Positions 55,301 through 63,374 of a stretch of 64,000 bases of DNA are shown here, in pieces (the first letter of the stretch is position 1; each line of letters begins with the position of its first letter). The translations under genes were made by a program, and so were the position numbers. The DNA is from Cohnella sp. SGD-V74. Lineage in GTDB: Bacteria; Bacillota; Bacilli; Paenibacillales; Paenibacillaceae. A model generated the notes under the pieces. That model ran no database searches. It saw only the letters and a list, made by a program, of their open reading frames with translations, and was not told the DNA's origin. Location: contig NZ_PVYW01000008.1 in assembly GCF_003001675.1 (NCBI RefSeq), forward strand, positions 186,001 through 250,000. Reading direction: 5' to 3'.

Positions 55301-58070
55301 CATTGCGTACGTGCCGGTGACGCCGGTGCGTGCAGGCACGGAATATACGTGGACTGCGCCTTCCGTTTCGGCGGCGAACCATCTGAAAATCGTCTACCCG
55401 GACGGCGATGAAAATAACGGCACGATCGTCCGCGTCGAAATCGAGTTCGTCGGAGACGGCTCCGCGCTGACGCCGGTTCAGCCGCTTCTGACTTCGGGCG
55501 TATTGACGGATCGGCTGGACAATTTCAATTCGATTTTCTACAGGGAAGGTCAGTTGGCGTTCGATACGGCGACTCCCGAGCTGTACGGCGGGGACGGCTC
55601 CAGGCTGGCGCGCGGCGGCAGCGATGAAGCGTTCGTCGTGTACCGGACGCAAGGGGAGATGAAGGCGTTTAAGCTCGAAGGGTATTACGCGGCGGAGCCG
55701 GCTTCGGAAGACGCGTTCCGATTCTACGGCTCGACGGACGGAGAAACCTATTCGGAGCTGGAGACGGAAGTCGTGCCGCTCGGCGGCGATCGCTTCAAGG
55801 CGAACAGCATGGCGAAGCAGCTTCCGGCAGGCATCAAGTTTTTGAAAGTCGTCTTCCCGGAAACGGGCAATCCGCAAATCGGCGGCGTGCAAATCGCGGT
55901 CGGCGCGGGAACGATCTCGCTGCCGGGCGAGCCTCCGGCTCACGTGATCGATGCCGGGGACCATTACGGCGGAGAGAATCTGCTGCTTGCCAAAGCCTAC
56001 CGGACGGAACCGGAAGGCGGAGTGCAGCTAAGCTTGGATTCCGAAACGAAGCGGTCAGGCGAATACGCGCTGCGTCTGGCGTTCGATCTCGGCTCCGTTT
56101 CACGGGCGGGCATCGTGAAACCTTTGGCCGATGCAGACCGCAGCCGCTATGACACCTTGCAGCTGTGGGTGCGTCCGGACGGCCAGCCGCGCGCGCTGAG
56201 CGTCGCGTTGAAGGACGAAGCCGGACGAACGTGGACGAGAACGTTTACGGCATCCAACGTGCAAGGCGGCTATATCAGTCTGCCGCTTAACGCGCAGCAA
56301 GCGGATTTGACGACGCTGACCGAGTTTTCGCTTCATGTGCTCGGCGGCACCGGACCGTCGGCAGGGTACGTGCATCTCGACGATATCCGCTTCACCCAGA
56401 CGCGTGTGATCGACGACTTCGAAGGCTATGCCGGCAATGAGGCGGCTTTCGCGGCTCGTTACGGAACCCGCAACACGGGCGGCGGCGCGATTGCCGCGTC
56501 GCTGTCGGATGAAGTCAGGGGCGGCGGAACGTACTCGATGCAAGTCGACTACGACATGACGGGACCGGGTTATGCCGGCCTCATCACGCAGCTTCCGAGT
56601 GCCGACTGGTCGGCGTATACCGGCTTGCAGTTCTGGATTCAGCCGGGTCCGAGCTCGCATAAGCTGACGATTCAAGTGAAAACGGGCGCGGGCGAATATA
56701 TGGAAGCGACCGCAGAGATCGAGGGCGGCGCGGATGCGCATCTCGTAGAAATTCCGTTCGCCGACTTCGATTATCCGTCCTGGTATGGCGGGTCGGGGAC
56801 GCTGGATCCGCGAGAAATTTTAGAATTCAACATGTACTTGGGCTTGTTGAACGAACCGGCGGGATCATTCCACCTGGACGACATCCGCTTGACCGGCCAG
56901 GCCGGTCCGGGACCGAACCCAAATCCGAACCCGGGATCGGGATCAGGATCAGGTTCGAGTCCGGGCAGCGGAACGGCTGACGGAACCGTCGCGATCGACA
57001 ATCCGAGCGTCGACGCAAGCGGCAACATCGCGGCCGCATTGTCGGACGCGACCAGGCTGACGATTCCGGCGAACGCGAGCGCTTGGGCGCAAGCGAAATC
57101 GCTGGTCGTAAGCGGCAACGGATTCTCGGCAGCGATTCCGGCCGACGTCATTCGGCAAATTCAAAGCCTTGCGGGAGCAGGGGCGTTGGCGGACAGCGAC
57201 ATTTATTTCGAAGCGGTGCCTGTTGCCGGCGCGAACGCATTGCTGGATCAGGCGGGCCGGAAAAATACAGTCGGCATACGGGCGGCGGGAACGGTGTATA
57301 CGTTCCGCATCGGCCTCGTCGGACCGGACGGCAAGGAGTTGCCGCTCGAACGATTCGAAGGCGGCATCGCGCTGTCGTTCGAGCTGAATGAAGGAGCGGA
57401 TCGCGACCTGGTCGGCATCTATTGGATCGGCGCGGACGGTTCGCTCGAGTACGCAGGCGGAGAGATTGAGGGCAATCGGATTACGGTTCGCGTTCGCCAC
57501 TTCAGCGCTTATGCTCCGCTTGAATACCGCAAGACGTTCGCGGACGTGAAGAGCGGACATTGGGCGGCCGACGTTATTGCGAAAGTCGCGGCCAAGCACA
57601 TCGTGCAAGGCGTAAGCGCGACGGAATTCGCTCCGTCTCGCAGCGTAACCCGGGCCGAGTTCGCGGCGTTCCTCGCCCGCGCGCTGAAGCTGGAAGCTTC
57701 CGGGGCGGCGCCGTTCGCGGACGTTGCCGCAGGCAAGTGGTACGCGGGCGTTGTCGCCGCCGCATCCGAGGCGGGCATCGTGCAAGGGCGCACGGCGGAC
57801 CGGTTTGCCCCGGATGAGACGATTACAAGAGAGGAAATGGCGGTCATGATCGTTCGGGCGTACGAGCGCCGGACAGGCGCGAAAGCTTCCGGTCAACCCG
57901 ATGCCCCGTTCGCGGATGCAAGCGAAGTGAGCGGATGGGCTGCGGCATCGGTGGATGCGGCGTCCGCGCTCGGACTGATTCAAGGCAAGGGCGGCAGTCG
58001 GTTTGATCCGAAGGGCAGTCAGCTGCGGTCGGAAAGCGCTCAAGTCATCTGGAATTTACTCACTCGTTAA
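52323..58070 (+). CDS. SLH-anchored multidomain GH5 mannanase-like enzyme
   Basis: The 1915-residue secreted protein has a signal peptide (about 1-38) and two near-identical CBM4/9/22-like modules (about 40-170 and 175-310, each with NGDFESGNLDGWNT). An Ig-like part and helical spacer (about 320-495) precede the GH5 barrel (about 500-845; acid/base E673 in WETGNELM, nucleophile E756 in FFVGEFG). A fibronectin-like unit, discoidin-like parts (about 950-1200), two CBM-like modules (about 1215-1525), a Gly/Pro/Ser linker, a beta-rich module ending VRHFSAYAP and three SLH repeats (about 1735-1915) follow. The barrel resembles GH5 mannanases; other beta-glycanase activity is possible. A cre site lies in its promoter. 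Confidence 0.92.
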   Translation: MTMRQGWRQRLALLLVFALAFGVAAPGGGGWSRAASAASVNLIANGDFESGNLDGWNTSGNSKFKATDSEARGGSYALEIGGPQNWNGIKYTADVEPNTNYALKFYGKGAGGAAYKVLQASDEAQLTEHYTGANDNWTLYTVEFNSGANDGVVIYLSDAGGVAFYDDFTLERVLNNLFSNGDFESGNLDGWNTGGNDKFKVTDAEARGGAYALEIGGPQNWNGIKYTVNVAPNTDYTLTFYGKGAGGAAYKVLQASDEAQITENYTGAHDDWHLYTVNFNSGANSAIIVYLSDAGGTAYYDDFYIGDPIVSVLPQASGVTIGGAAKVAGALVGSFDYAHSGGTAEGYSMYRWLQADEEDGAYAPIPRGWGQTFTLTQAQEGKYVKLEVTPVDAAGVAGEPVLGADAVGPVAAATANDWLGLRLGEASRELSAAPIGDGYAQYPLAAWNSLDEAISVAESVYTANTATQGDIDLLNAAIAAFDGSRNKKDAGFDRFVTTSGTKLMDGSDELRFISFNYPGGLYNEDEGPYGIMPTEFEMEDALRTAVQTGGQVLRTYTLTVRDKADPPHVLRHIDGPGVLNDEAFKSMDKLLELANKHGVRLIIPFIDNWDWPPGGITDFAHFRGKGRFDFYTDPQLIEDFKLVIEQVMNRVNTYTGVRYKDDPAILAWETGNELMVAPEWMSEIAAFYKSVNPNQLLVSGNQMELPHFYRNLSPQALADPNIDIVKSHYYDGNYANRVRTDKALAEAHGKPFFVGEFGFKPTSEVVSMLNETIAGGASGALIWSLRPHSAQGGFVRHSEYEVGGILYRAYHWPGMPSGDYLDATNLLRVVRDKAYEIQGKPVPPLPSPEPAPELLASDSVTKLSWLGSTGASYYTVERAESPAGPWTVVGENVLDDVEPGENMFSDWTAVTGTAYYYRVKGINASGASDYSPTLGPIAAKYVLEDDRTDESKQYYSEPGAVVYRTPSAIKGFVVDAQSAGGGEPFTFLVSDDGIAYVPVTPVRAGTEYTWTAPSVSAANHLKIVYPDGDENNGTIVRVEIEFVGDGSALTPVQPLLTSGVLTDRLDNFNSIFYREGQLAFDTATPELYGGDGSRLARGGSDEAFVVYRTQGEMKAFKLEGYYAAEPASEDAFRFYGSTDGETYSELETEVVPLGGDRFKANSMAKQLPAGIKFLKVVFPETGNPQIGGVQIAVGAGTISLPGEPPAHVIDAGDHYGGENLLLAKAYRTEPEGGVQLSLDSETKRSGEYALRLAFDLGSVSRAGIVKPLADADRSRYDTLQLWVRPDGQPRALSVALKDEAGRTWTRTFTASNVQGGYISLPLNAQQADLTTLTEFSLHVLGGTGPSAGYVHLDDIRFTQTRVIDDFEGYAGNEAAFAARYGTRNTGGGAIAASLSDEVRGGGTYSMQVDYDMTGPGYAGLITQLPSADWSAYTGLQFWIQPGPSSHKLTIQVKTGAGEYMEATAEIEGGADAHLVEIPFADFDYPSWYGGSGTLDPREILEFNMYLGLLNEPAGSFHLDDIRLTGQAGPGPNPNPNPGSGSGSGSSPGSGTADGTVAIDNPSVDASGNIAAALSDATRLTIPANASAWAQAKSLVVSGNGFSAAIPADVIRQIQSLAGAGALADSDIYFEAVPVAGANALLDQAGRKNTVGIRAAGTVYTFRIGLVGPDGKELPLERFEGGIALSFELNEGADRDLVGIYWIGADGSLEYAGGEIEGNRITVRVRHFSAYAPLEYRKTFADVKSGHWAADVIAKVAAKHIVQGVSATEFAPSRSVTRAEFAAFLARALKLEASGAAPFADVAAGKWYAGVVAAASEAGIVQGRTADRFAPDETITREEMAVMIVRAYERRTGAKASGQPDAPFADASEVSGWAAASVDAASALGLIQGKGGSRFDPKGSQLRSESAQVIWNLLTR

Positions 58071-58092
58071 GCGCTGGTTTTCCGGCGCACGT

Positions 58093-58127
58093 TCCCCCTT
58101 CCGGCACGCTCGGGAGGGGGATTTTTT
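58093..58127 (+). terminator. Terminator after the GH5 gene
   Basis: TCCCCCTTCCG (58093-58103) pairs with CGGGAGGGGGA (58111-58121) with one G-U pair, followed by TTTTTT. It may be leaky towards the GH26 gene. Confidence 0.82.
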
Positions 58128-58223
58128 CCGGAGAGGAGGTGGTGCGGGCATCGTCCCTATACAAGCGGTTTTTTCGGAGAGGAGAAGAGAGAGCCGGCTG
58201 ATCTATTAAGGAGGTTGGAAGTG

Positions 58224-60065
58224 ATGAACGGTTCTGTCGGTACCGCGCGCGTTCCTGCATTAAGGTTTCGGAGAGGTTTGTTTATGGCTTTGGCCGCCGT
58301 TCTCTTGCTCGGAGGGCTGTCGCTGGCTCCGCCCAAAGCGGAGGCAGCCGTTAACCTGGCATACGGAAAACCGGTTACGGTATCGTCTGCGGAATCGGGC
58401 GCGTACGGAGGGCAGTATGCGGTTGATGCGAACGGAAATACAAGATGGGCATCCGCCTGGTCGGATCAGCAGCATATCATCGTCGATCTTGGCAGCGTGC
58501 AGACGGTCGCGCGCGTAAGGCTTGCATGGGAGGCGGCCTACGCGCTCGGATATCAAATTCAGACTTCGACGAACAACACGACGTGGACGACCGTCTACTC
58601 GAACTACAACGGAACCGGCGGCAGCGACACGATCAACTTTGCGGCGACGCAGGCGCGATATGTGAAAATGTACGCGTTCCAGCGCGCGACGGCGTACGGG
58701 TATTCGTTGTACGAGTTCGAAATTTACAACAATCAAAGCACGGGAGGAGGAACAGGGACGACGAACTTGGCCTACGGCAGGCCGGTAACCGTCTCGTCAT
58801 CCGAATCGGGCGCGTACGGAGGGCAGTATGCGGTCGATGCGAACGGCAATACAAGATGGGCGTCCGCCTGGTCCGATCAGCAGCATATCATCGTCGATCT
58901 CGGCAGCATGCAGACGGTAACGAGCGTCAGGCTCGCATGGGAGGCGGCCTATGCGCTCGGGTACCAGATTCAGACTTCGACGAACAATACGACGTGGACG
59001 ACCGTCTATTCGAACTACAACGGAACCGGCGGCAGCGACACGATCAACTTTGCGGCGACGCAGGCGCGATATGTGAAAATGTACGCGTTCCAGCGCGCGA
59101 CGGCGTACGGGTATTCGTTGTACGAGTTCGAAATCTACGGAAGCTCATCCGGCGGAGGGGGCGGCGGCCCGATCGGAGTGCTGCAATATTTGCAGAGCAT
59201 CAGCGGCAGCCAGACGGTGGTCGGCATTCATAATCGGGAACCGAACGCCCAGCCCGCTCTGCAAACCAACACCGTATTTGGCATTACCGGACGCTACCCC
59301 GGTCTGTGGAGCGGGGACTTCCTGTTTTCCCAGAGCGACGTGAACAACCGCTGGAACATGATCTACGAAGCGAAGCGGCAGTGGGACAACGGGGCGCTCG
59401 TCAACATTATGATGCATGTGACGAATCCGAAGCAGGGCGAAGTGGGCTCATGGGACGGAGGAGTCGTCAGCTCCTTGACGAACGCCGAGTGGAATTCCTT
59501 GATTACGAACGGCGGCACGCTGAACACGGCATGGAAGCAGCGTCTCGATACGTATGCCGTCTACCTGCAATACTTGGAGGACAACGGCGTAACGGTGCTG
59601 TTCCGTCCGTTCCATGAAATGAACCAGGGCGTTTTCTGGTGGGCCGGCCGCTCCGGTCCGAACGGCACGGCGGCGCTGTACCGGTTGACGCACGACTATT
59701 TGGAAAATGTCAAAGGCTTGAGCAATCTCGTCTGGGTGTGGAACATGCAGGATCTCGACTTGAACTGGAGCGCCTACAACCCAGGCAACAATTATTGGGA
59801 TGTGTTCTCGGTCGACATCTACAACCCGGACGGATTTACGACGGCCAAATACAATGCGGCGATCGGCGTCGCGGGCAACAAACCGATCGCGATCGGCGAA
59901 TGCGCGGTGCTGCCGACGGCAAGCCAGCTTCTGGCCCAGCCGCGCTGGACGTTCGTCATGAGCTGGGCCGAGCTGACGTTCCAGAACAATTCGAACGCGC
60001 AGCTTCAGGCGCTGTACAATGCGTCTAACGTCATTACGAGGGACGAGCTTCCGACGTTCTTGTAA
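58224..60065 (+). CDS. GH26 endo-beta-1,4-mannanase with two F5/8 type C domains
   Basis: From ATG 58224 (AAGGAGGT eight bases before) the protein has 613 residues: a signal peptide ending near KAEA, two F5/8 type C (CBM32-like) domains spaced 137 residues apart (NLAYGKPVTVSS and NLAYGRPVTVSS starts), a Gly linker, and a GH26 barrel (about 305-610). Catalytic residues are acid/base E465 in RPFHEMN and nucleophile E559 in AIGECAV. It hydrolyses beta-mannan outside the cell. Unlike its neighbours it lacks SLH repeats, so it should be released. It lies downstream of the GH5 enzyme and ends at a bidirectional hairpin. Confidence 0.95.
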   Translation: MNGSVGTARVPALRFRRGLFMALAAVLLLGGLSLAPPKAEAAVNLAYGKPVTVSSAESGAYGGQYAVDANGNTRWASAWSDQQHIIVDLGSVQTVARVRLAWEAAYALGYQIQTSTNNTTWTTVYSNYNGTGGSDTINFAATQARYVKMYAFQRATAYGYSLYEFEIYNNQSTGGGTGTTNLAYGRPVTVSSSESGAYGGQYAVDANGNTRWASAWSDQQHIIVDLGSMQTVTSVRLAWEAAYALGYQIQTSTNNTTWTTVYSNYNGTGGSDTINFAATQARYVKMYAFQRATAYGYSLYEFEIYGSSSGGGGGGPIGVLQYLQSISGSQTVVGIHNREPNAQPALQTNTVFGITGRYPGLWSGDFLFSQSDVNNRWNMIYEAKRQWDNGALVNIMMHVTNPKQGEVGSWDGGVVSSLTNAEWNSLITNGGTLNTAWKQRLDTYAVYLQYLEDNGVTVLFRPFHEMNQGVFWWAGRSGPNGTAALYRLTHDYLENVKGLSNLVWVWNMQDLDLNWSAYNPGNNYWDVFSVDIYNPDGFTTAKYNAAIGVAGNKPIAIGECAVLPTASQLLAQPRWTFVMSWAELTFQNNSNAQLQALYNASNVITRDELPTFL

Positions 60066-60084
60066 CGAGACGCGCAAACGATAA

Positions 60085-60120
60085 AAACAAACCTCGGCCC
60101 GTTCGGACCGAGGTTTGTTT
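60085..60120. terminator. Bidirectional terminator between GH26 and LPMO genes
   Basis: A perfect 13-bp stem (AAACAAACCTCGG arm, 60085-60097 with 60108-60120) encloses a 10-nt loop; the AAA and TTT ends of the stem give a U-rich 3' arm in both directions. Confidence 0.82.
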
Positions 60121-60154
60121 GGGTTAAAGCGCGTCCAGCTGGTGCGGAAGCCGC

Positions 60155-61510
60155 TTACGGGCAATCGCCGAGCAGCTGCCAGACGTCCCATTGGCCGCTT
60201 CTCAGATCGGGCCTTTCGTTCAGCGTCCACCATTTGGCTTGATACTTTTTCCCGTTATACGTGACTTGGTCTCCGTTCACATACACTTGCGATGAGCTCC
60301 AGGGAGCCGGACAGGTGACCGTGTCTGAAGTCGTCGCCGTATGCGCATTGCTTGCCGGAGATACGTTGCCGGCCTCGTCGGCCGCGTAGACGGTGAACGT
60401 GTAGGCAGTGTTCGGCGACAGTCCCGTTACGTTGTAGGTAAGCGTCGAGCCGTTAACGGTGTCAACCAGCGTAGAACCGTTGTAAATCCGGTATTCCGAG
60501 ACGCCGACGTTATCGGTCGCCGGTCCCCACATCAGAGATACGCTGGTCGCCGTAACGCCCATGTCGTGCAAGCCTGCCGGAGCTGTCGGAGCTTGCGTGT
60601 CCGGGACGGGAGGGGTTGTCGTTGCCGCCGCCGTATTGCTGTCGGGCGACGAATTGCCCGCAAGATCCCGCGCCACGACCTTGTACGAGTAGGAGGTATT
60701 GGCCGCAAGTCCGGTATCCTGATAAGCGGTCGTCGCGCCGTTCACCGTGCCGACGAGCGCTCCGTTGCGATAGATCCGGTACTCGTTAACGCCGACATTG
60801 TCGGTCGCCGCCGTCCAGGCGATCGATACGGTCGAGGAAGTCTCGTTCGTTACGGCCAGATTGGTCGGAGCGGTAGGCGGAATCGTGTCGGCCGGACCGG
60901 CGAAGTTGACGTCGATCACGTTATAGAAGGCGTTGGCCGTATCGGCGATTTCCCATACCGCCAGGATGACGTGGTAGCCGGTACGAACCGGAATGTCGCA
61001 CGTATGGGAGAACGTAAACGGCGGCTGGCCGCTGTATGGCAGGTTGCAGAACGGAGTCAGGTCGAACGAAGCTCTGGACAGCGGCGCGTTCGGATCCCAA
61101 TCCGGCTTCGTGATGTAATACTTCCAACTGGCGGTGGAATGCGCGGCTGTCAGCTTCCAGGTGAAGGTCGTCGGTCCCGGGGTGACGTTCACCTTCGCCC
61201 AGCGGGTGGCGGACTGCTCATCCAGCTTGGGGAAGACGCCGCCAGCGCTGGCGATCTTGCCGTCGGCCGGGCCGGCGTTGGGCCAGCCTTTGGGCGCTTC
61301 GAGGCTTTGCGGCTCGTAGACGATCGCTCCGCAATCGGTATTCACATTGTTTTTGCACAGAATCGCCCTGCTGGAAGGAGAATCGACGTATCCGTGAGCG
61401 GATGCGCTGTCGGCCAGCCACGCGGAGAGGGCGAACGCGATAACCATTCCGCCTGCGGCGACGAGCAGCTTAAACCATCTGGCAGAGTCTAACCGGACTT
61501 GCTTCATCAT
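60155..61510 (-). CDS. AA10 lytic polysaccharide monooxygenase with two FnIII and a CBM5 domain
   Basis: From ATG 61510 (GAGGAGG eight bases upstream) the protein has 451 residues. Cleavage in SASA/HGYV would leave histidine 39 as the mature N-terminus, the first copper ligand of the histidine brace; a second histidine lies in [13 protein letters not shown]. The AA10 domain (about 39-205) is followed by two fibronectin III domains (about 210-295 and 305-395) and a CBM5/12 module (about 403-451; [20 protein letters not shown]). Chitin is the likeliest substrate, cellulose is possible. The frame has an earlier start without support. A cre-like site lies 280 bp upstream. Confidence 0.94.
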   Translation of the reverse strand: MMKQVRLDSARWFKLLVAAGGMVIAFALSAWLADSASAHGYVDSPSSRAILCKNNVNTDCGAIVYEPQSLEAPKGWPNAGPADGKIASAGGVFPKLDEQSATRWAKVNVTPGPTTFTWKLTAAHSTASWKYYITKPDWDPNAPLSRASFDLTPFCNLPYSGQPPFTFSHTCDIPVRTGYHVILAVWEIADTANAFYNVIDVNFAGPADTIPPTAPTNLAVTNETSSTVSIAWTAATDNVGVNEYRIYRNGALVGTVNGATTAYQDTGLAANTSYSYKVVARDLAGNSSPDSNTAAATTTPPVPDTQAPTAPAGLHDMGVTATSVSLMWGPATDNVGVSEYRIYNGSTLVDTVNGSTLTYNVTGLSPNTAYTFTVYAADEAGNVSPASNAHTATTSDTVTCPAPWSSSQVYVNGDQVTYNGKKYQAKWWTLNERPDLRSGQWDVWQLLGDCP

Positions 61511-61789
61511 TAATAATTCCTCCTCATAATTAGGGTTTGGCCGGGCTTTTTGAACAGAAAAGTTTCTTTGATCACCTCCGATTTTGACGGATCGCTGAAA
61601 TGGGCGGAACATGAGGACGCAACGACGGTTCGGCGAGGAATTACAGGATCGGCAGGAAAACCATCACCCCCTTTACTCGTTCGGTAATCGGACCTGATAC
61701 GATCATCGGCGACTGAGTGCGCGAGCGGTGCGGCGGACAGGGACGGGAATTAGCGAGAAGCGGTAGAAGCGTATGGGGAAAGCCTGAAA

Positions 61790-61803
61790 AGAAAACGCTT
61801 ACT
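61790..61803. promoter_or_regulatory. Cre-like site upstream of the LPMO gene
   Basis: On the minus strand AGTAAGCGTTTTCT matches TGWAANCGNTNWCA at 12 of 14 positions and lies just after a TATTTTATAAG -10-like stretch. The long untranslated leader this implies (about 270 bases) is unusual. The rest of 61511-62093 shows no gene. Confidence 0.5.
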
Positions 61804-62093
61804 TATAAAATAAACCCGAAAATCGGAAAATGAAGGGAGAAAAATATATAAAAAGGATAAATTCCTACAAAAAGGAGAAAATGCTGCATCGAAGCTTTGA
61901 TGTTCCTCCGATCAGCCGCATTGAAGCTCGCCGATCCGTTTACGCCCCTATTTGCGGCACGCGGACAGAGGTACAAGCGCGACAAGCCTTCCGGCCATAA
62001 GCTGAAGGATGACGGACAACCGTAAAGCGGCGCCTGCGCGGGAGCGAGGCGGGCGCCGCAGGCATGTCCGGGCTAAGAAGGGAGAGGTGCGAA

Positions 62094-62393
62094 ATGGCGA
62101 ACATCACCCGTTCGCAAGCGCGGAAGCTGCTTGGAAAGCACGTCTACGCGGTCCGCAAGGACGGCTCGGTCGCTTCGGGCAAGCTTGTCCGGATCTCCGG
62201 AGACAAGCTCATTCTGGAGCAGCCGCGAGGCAAAAAAGCGAGGACCAACGCGATTCTTCCGCTCGTCCTGTTCGATCTGCTGGCGCTGGGCACGGTGGCC
62301 GGCGGAGGCTGGGGAGGCGGTTGGGGCGGAGGCGGCTGGGGAGGCGGCTTCGGCGGAGGATTGGGCGGCGGTTGGGGCGGTGGCTGGTGGTAA
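62094..62393 (+). CDS. Small protein with Gly/Trp-rich C-terminal tail
   Basis: From ATG 62094 (GGGAGAGG upstream) the product has 99 residues. Residues 1-55 (MANITRSQARKLLGKHVYAV, then KDGSVASGKLVRISGDKLIL) look like a small beta-barrel fold similar to Sm/SH3 modules. A hydrophobic segment LPLVLFDLLALGTVA (about 57-71) follows. The last 30 residues are only Gly, Trp, Phe and Leu in GGGW-type repeats. I know no function. Similar small proteins in related Bacilli are annotated as hypothetical. It stands alone. Confidence 0.78.
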   Translation: MANITRSQARKLLGKHVYAVRKDGSVASGKLVRISGDKLILEQPRGKKARTNAILPLVLFDLLALGTVAGGGWGGGWGGGGWGGGFGGGLGGGWGGGWW

Positions 62394-62432
62394 ACGGCGG
62401 TCTCCACCCGCGACGACGCCCTGTGCGCGCAT

Positions 62433-62879
62433 TTACGTATATAAGGACTTGAAGAGCTCGACGACTTTTAACGACGGAATAACGCTGAGCGTATCGTAAC
62501 CGAGCCGGCGGTAAAACCGCAGAGCCCGATAATTATGATCGTCGACGAATACGTGCGACGCGACGCAGCCCTGGCTTCGTCCGTAGATCTCGGCGCGCTG
62601 CATCAGCGCCGTTCCGTATTTTTTGTTCTGATGCCTGGAATCTACGGCCAGCAAGTCGATGAACAGCTTCGGATGCCGAAACTCCATGTGGAGAAAGCCG
62701 AGCGGGGGGCTTCGGTCCGTCTTCGACGCGACCAGCGTAGCGCCTTTGCGAAGCCGCTTGACGATATCCGCATGCAATCTTCCGTCCCTGGGATGCTGCC
62801 AAGGGGAGATCGGAACGAGCTGCGTGCGGACGAGTTCCACGATGGCTTTGTCGTCGCGAGTTCTTCTCCATCGGATCAA
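62433..62879 (-). CDS. GNAT-family N-acetyltransferase
   Basis: The 148-residue protein has the GNAT fold: LLAVDSRHQNKKYGTALMQR is motif A with the acetyl-CoA pyrophosphate loop, and HVFVDDHNYRALRFYRRLGY motif B with the conserved asparagine and tyrosine. It transfers an acetyl group from acetyl-CoA to an unknown amine. AAGGAGG precedes the ATG. It is monocistronic and divergent from ilvB. The acceptor cannot be inferred from context. Confidence 0.9.
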   Translation of the reverse strand: MIRWRRTRDDKAIVELVRTQLVPISPWQHPRDGRLHADIVKRLRKGATLVASKTDRSPPLGFLHMEFRHPKLFIDLLAVDSRHQNKKYGTALMQRAEIYGRSQGCVASHVFVDDHNYRALRFYRRLGYDTLSVIPSLKVVELFKSLYT

Positions 62880-62989
62880 CGGTATTCCTCCTTCTTTTTA
62901 TAGAAGCTCGACATAGGCCCGGAAGCTGCGGAATTGCGGTTTTATAACGTATGAACAAGTCGTTCCGCCCGGAACGGCTAAGATGTGTA

Positions 62990-63018
62990 TTGACGAATGT
63001 CCCCGCGGGGAATATAAT
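62990..63018 (+). promoter_or_regulatory. Sigma-A promoter of the ilvB T-box transcript
   Basis: TTGACG (62990-62995) and TATAAT (63013-63018) are separated by 17 bp. The expected start near 63025 lies just before the T-box structure. Confidence 0.85.
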
Positions 63019-63029
63019 AAATGCTAAAT

Positions 63030-63350
63030 CGACTGAACATTCAATAGCCGTGATGAGGAAAAAGCGATAGGGCTCTTATGCTCAGAGAGCGTCGGATTAG
63101 CTGAGACCGATGCCTTAATCCCTGTTAGCGAAGTCTCCTCGGAGCTGTTCCCCTGAACCGCCGCAAGGCTCATTAGGGAGAATCGGAGTGGCGCTCGTTA
63201 TTGCGCTTGGAGTACGAACGGCGGCATGATCTGCCTCGTACTTTATAAGGCCGTCATCGCGAGGTGACCGGCAAACTCGGGTGGTACCACGGAAGCTATT
63301 AGCCTTTCGTCCCTAGACGTCATTTTGTCGTCGGGACGAAGGGCTTTTTT
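63030..63350 (+). promoter_or_regulatory. T-box leader upstream of ilvB
   Basis: The leader has the T-box bulge GGTGGTACCACGG (about 63280-63292), which senses the tRNA 3' end, an AGAGAGC element of stem I near 63090, and GAGGA/TCCTC arms that may close stem I. A CTC triplet at 63135-63137 is the likely specifier, which would mean tRNA-Leu, as usual for ilv-leu operons. The terminator stem pairs 63301-63313 with 63333-63345 and ends in a T-run to 63350. Uncharged tRNA would favour read-through into ilvB. Confidence 0.92.
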
Positions 63351-63374
63351 GATTCGTTGAAAGGAGGAAAAAAG

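Noticed and set aside
52266..55964. 1232-codon minus-strand frame
   Set aside because: It is antisense to the GH5 enzyme gene and has only Arg/Val/His-rich low-complexity content.
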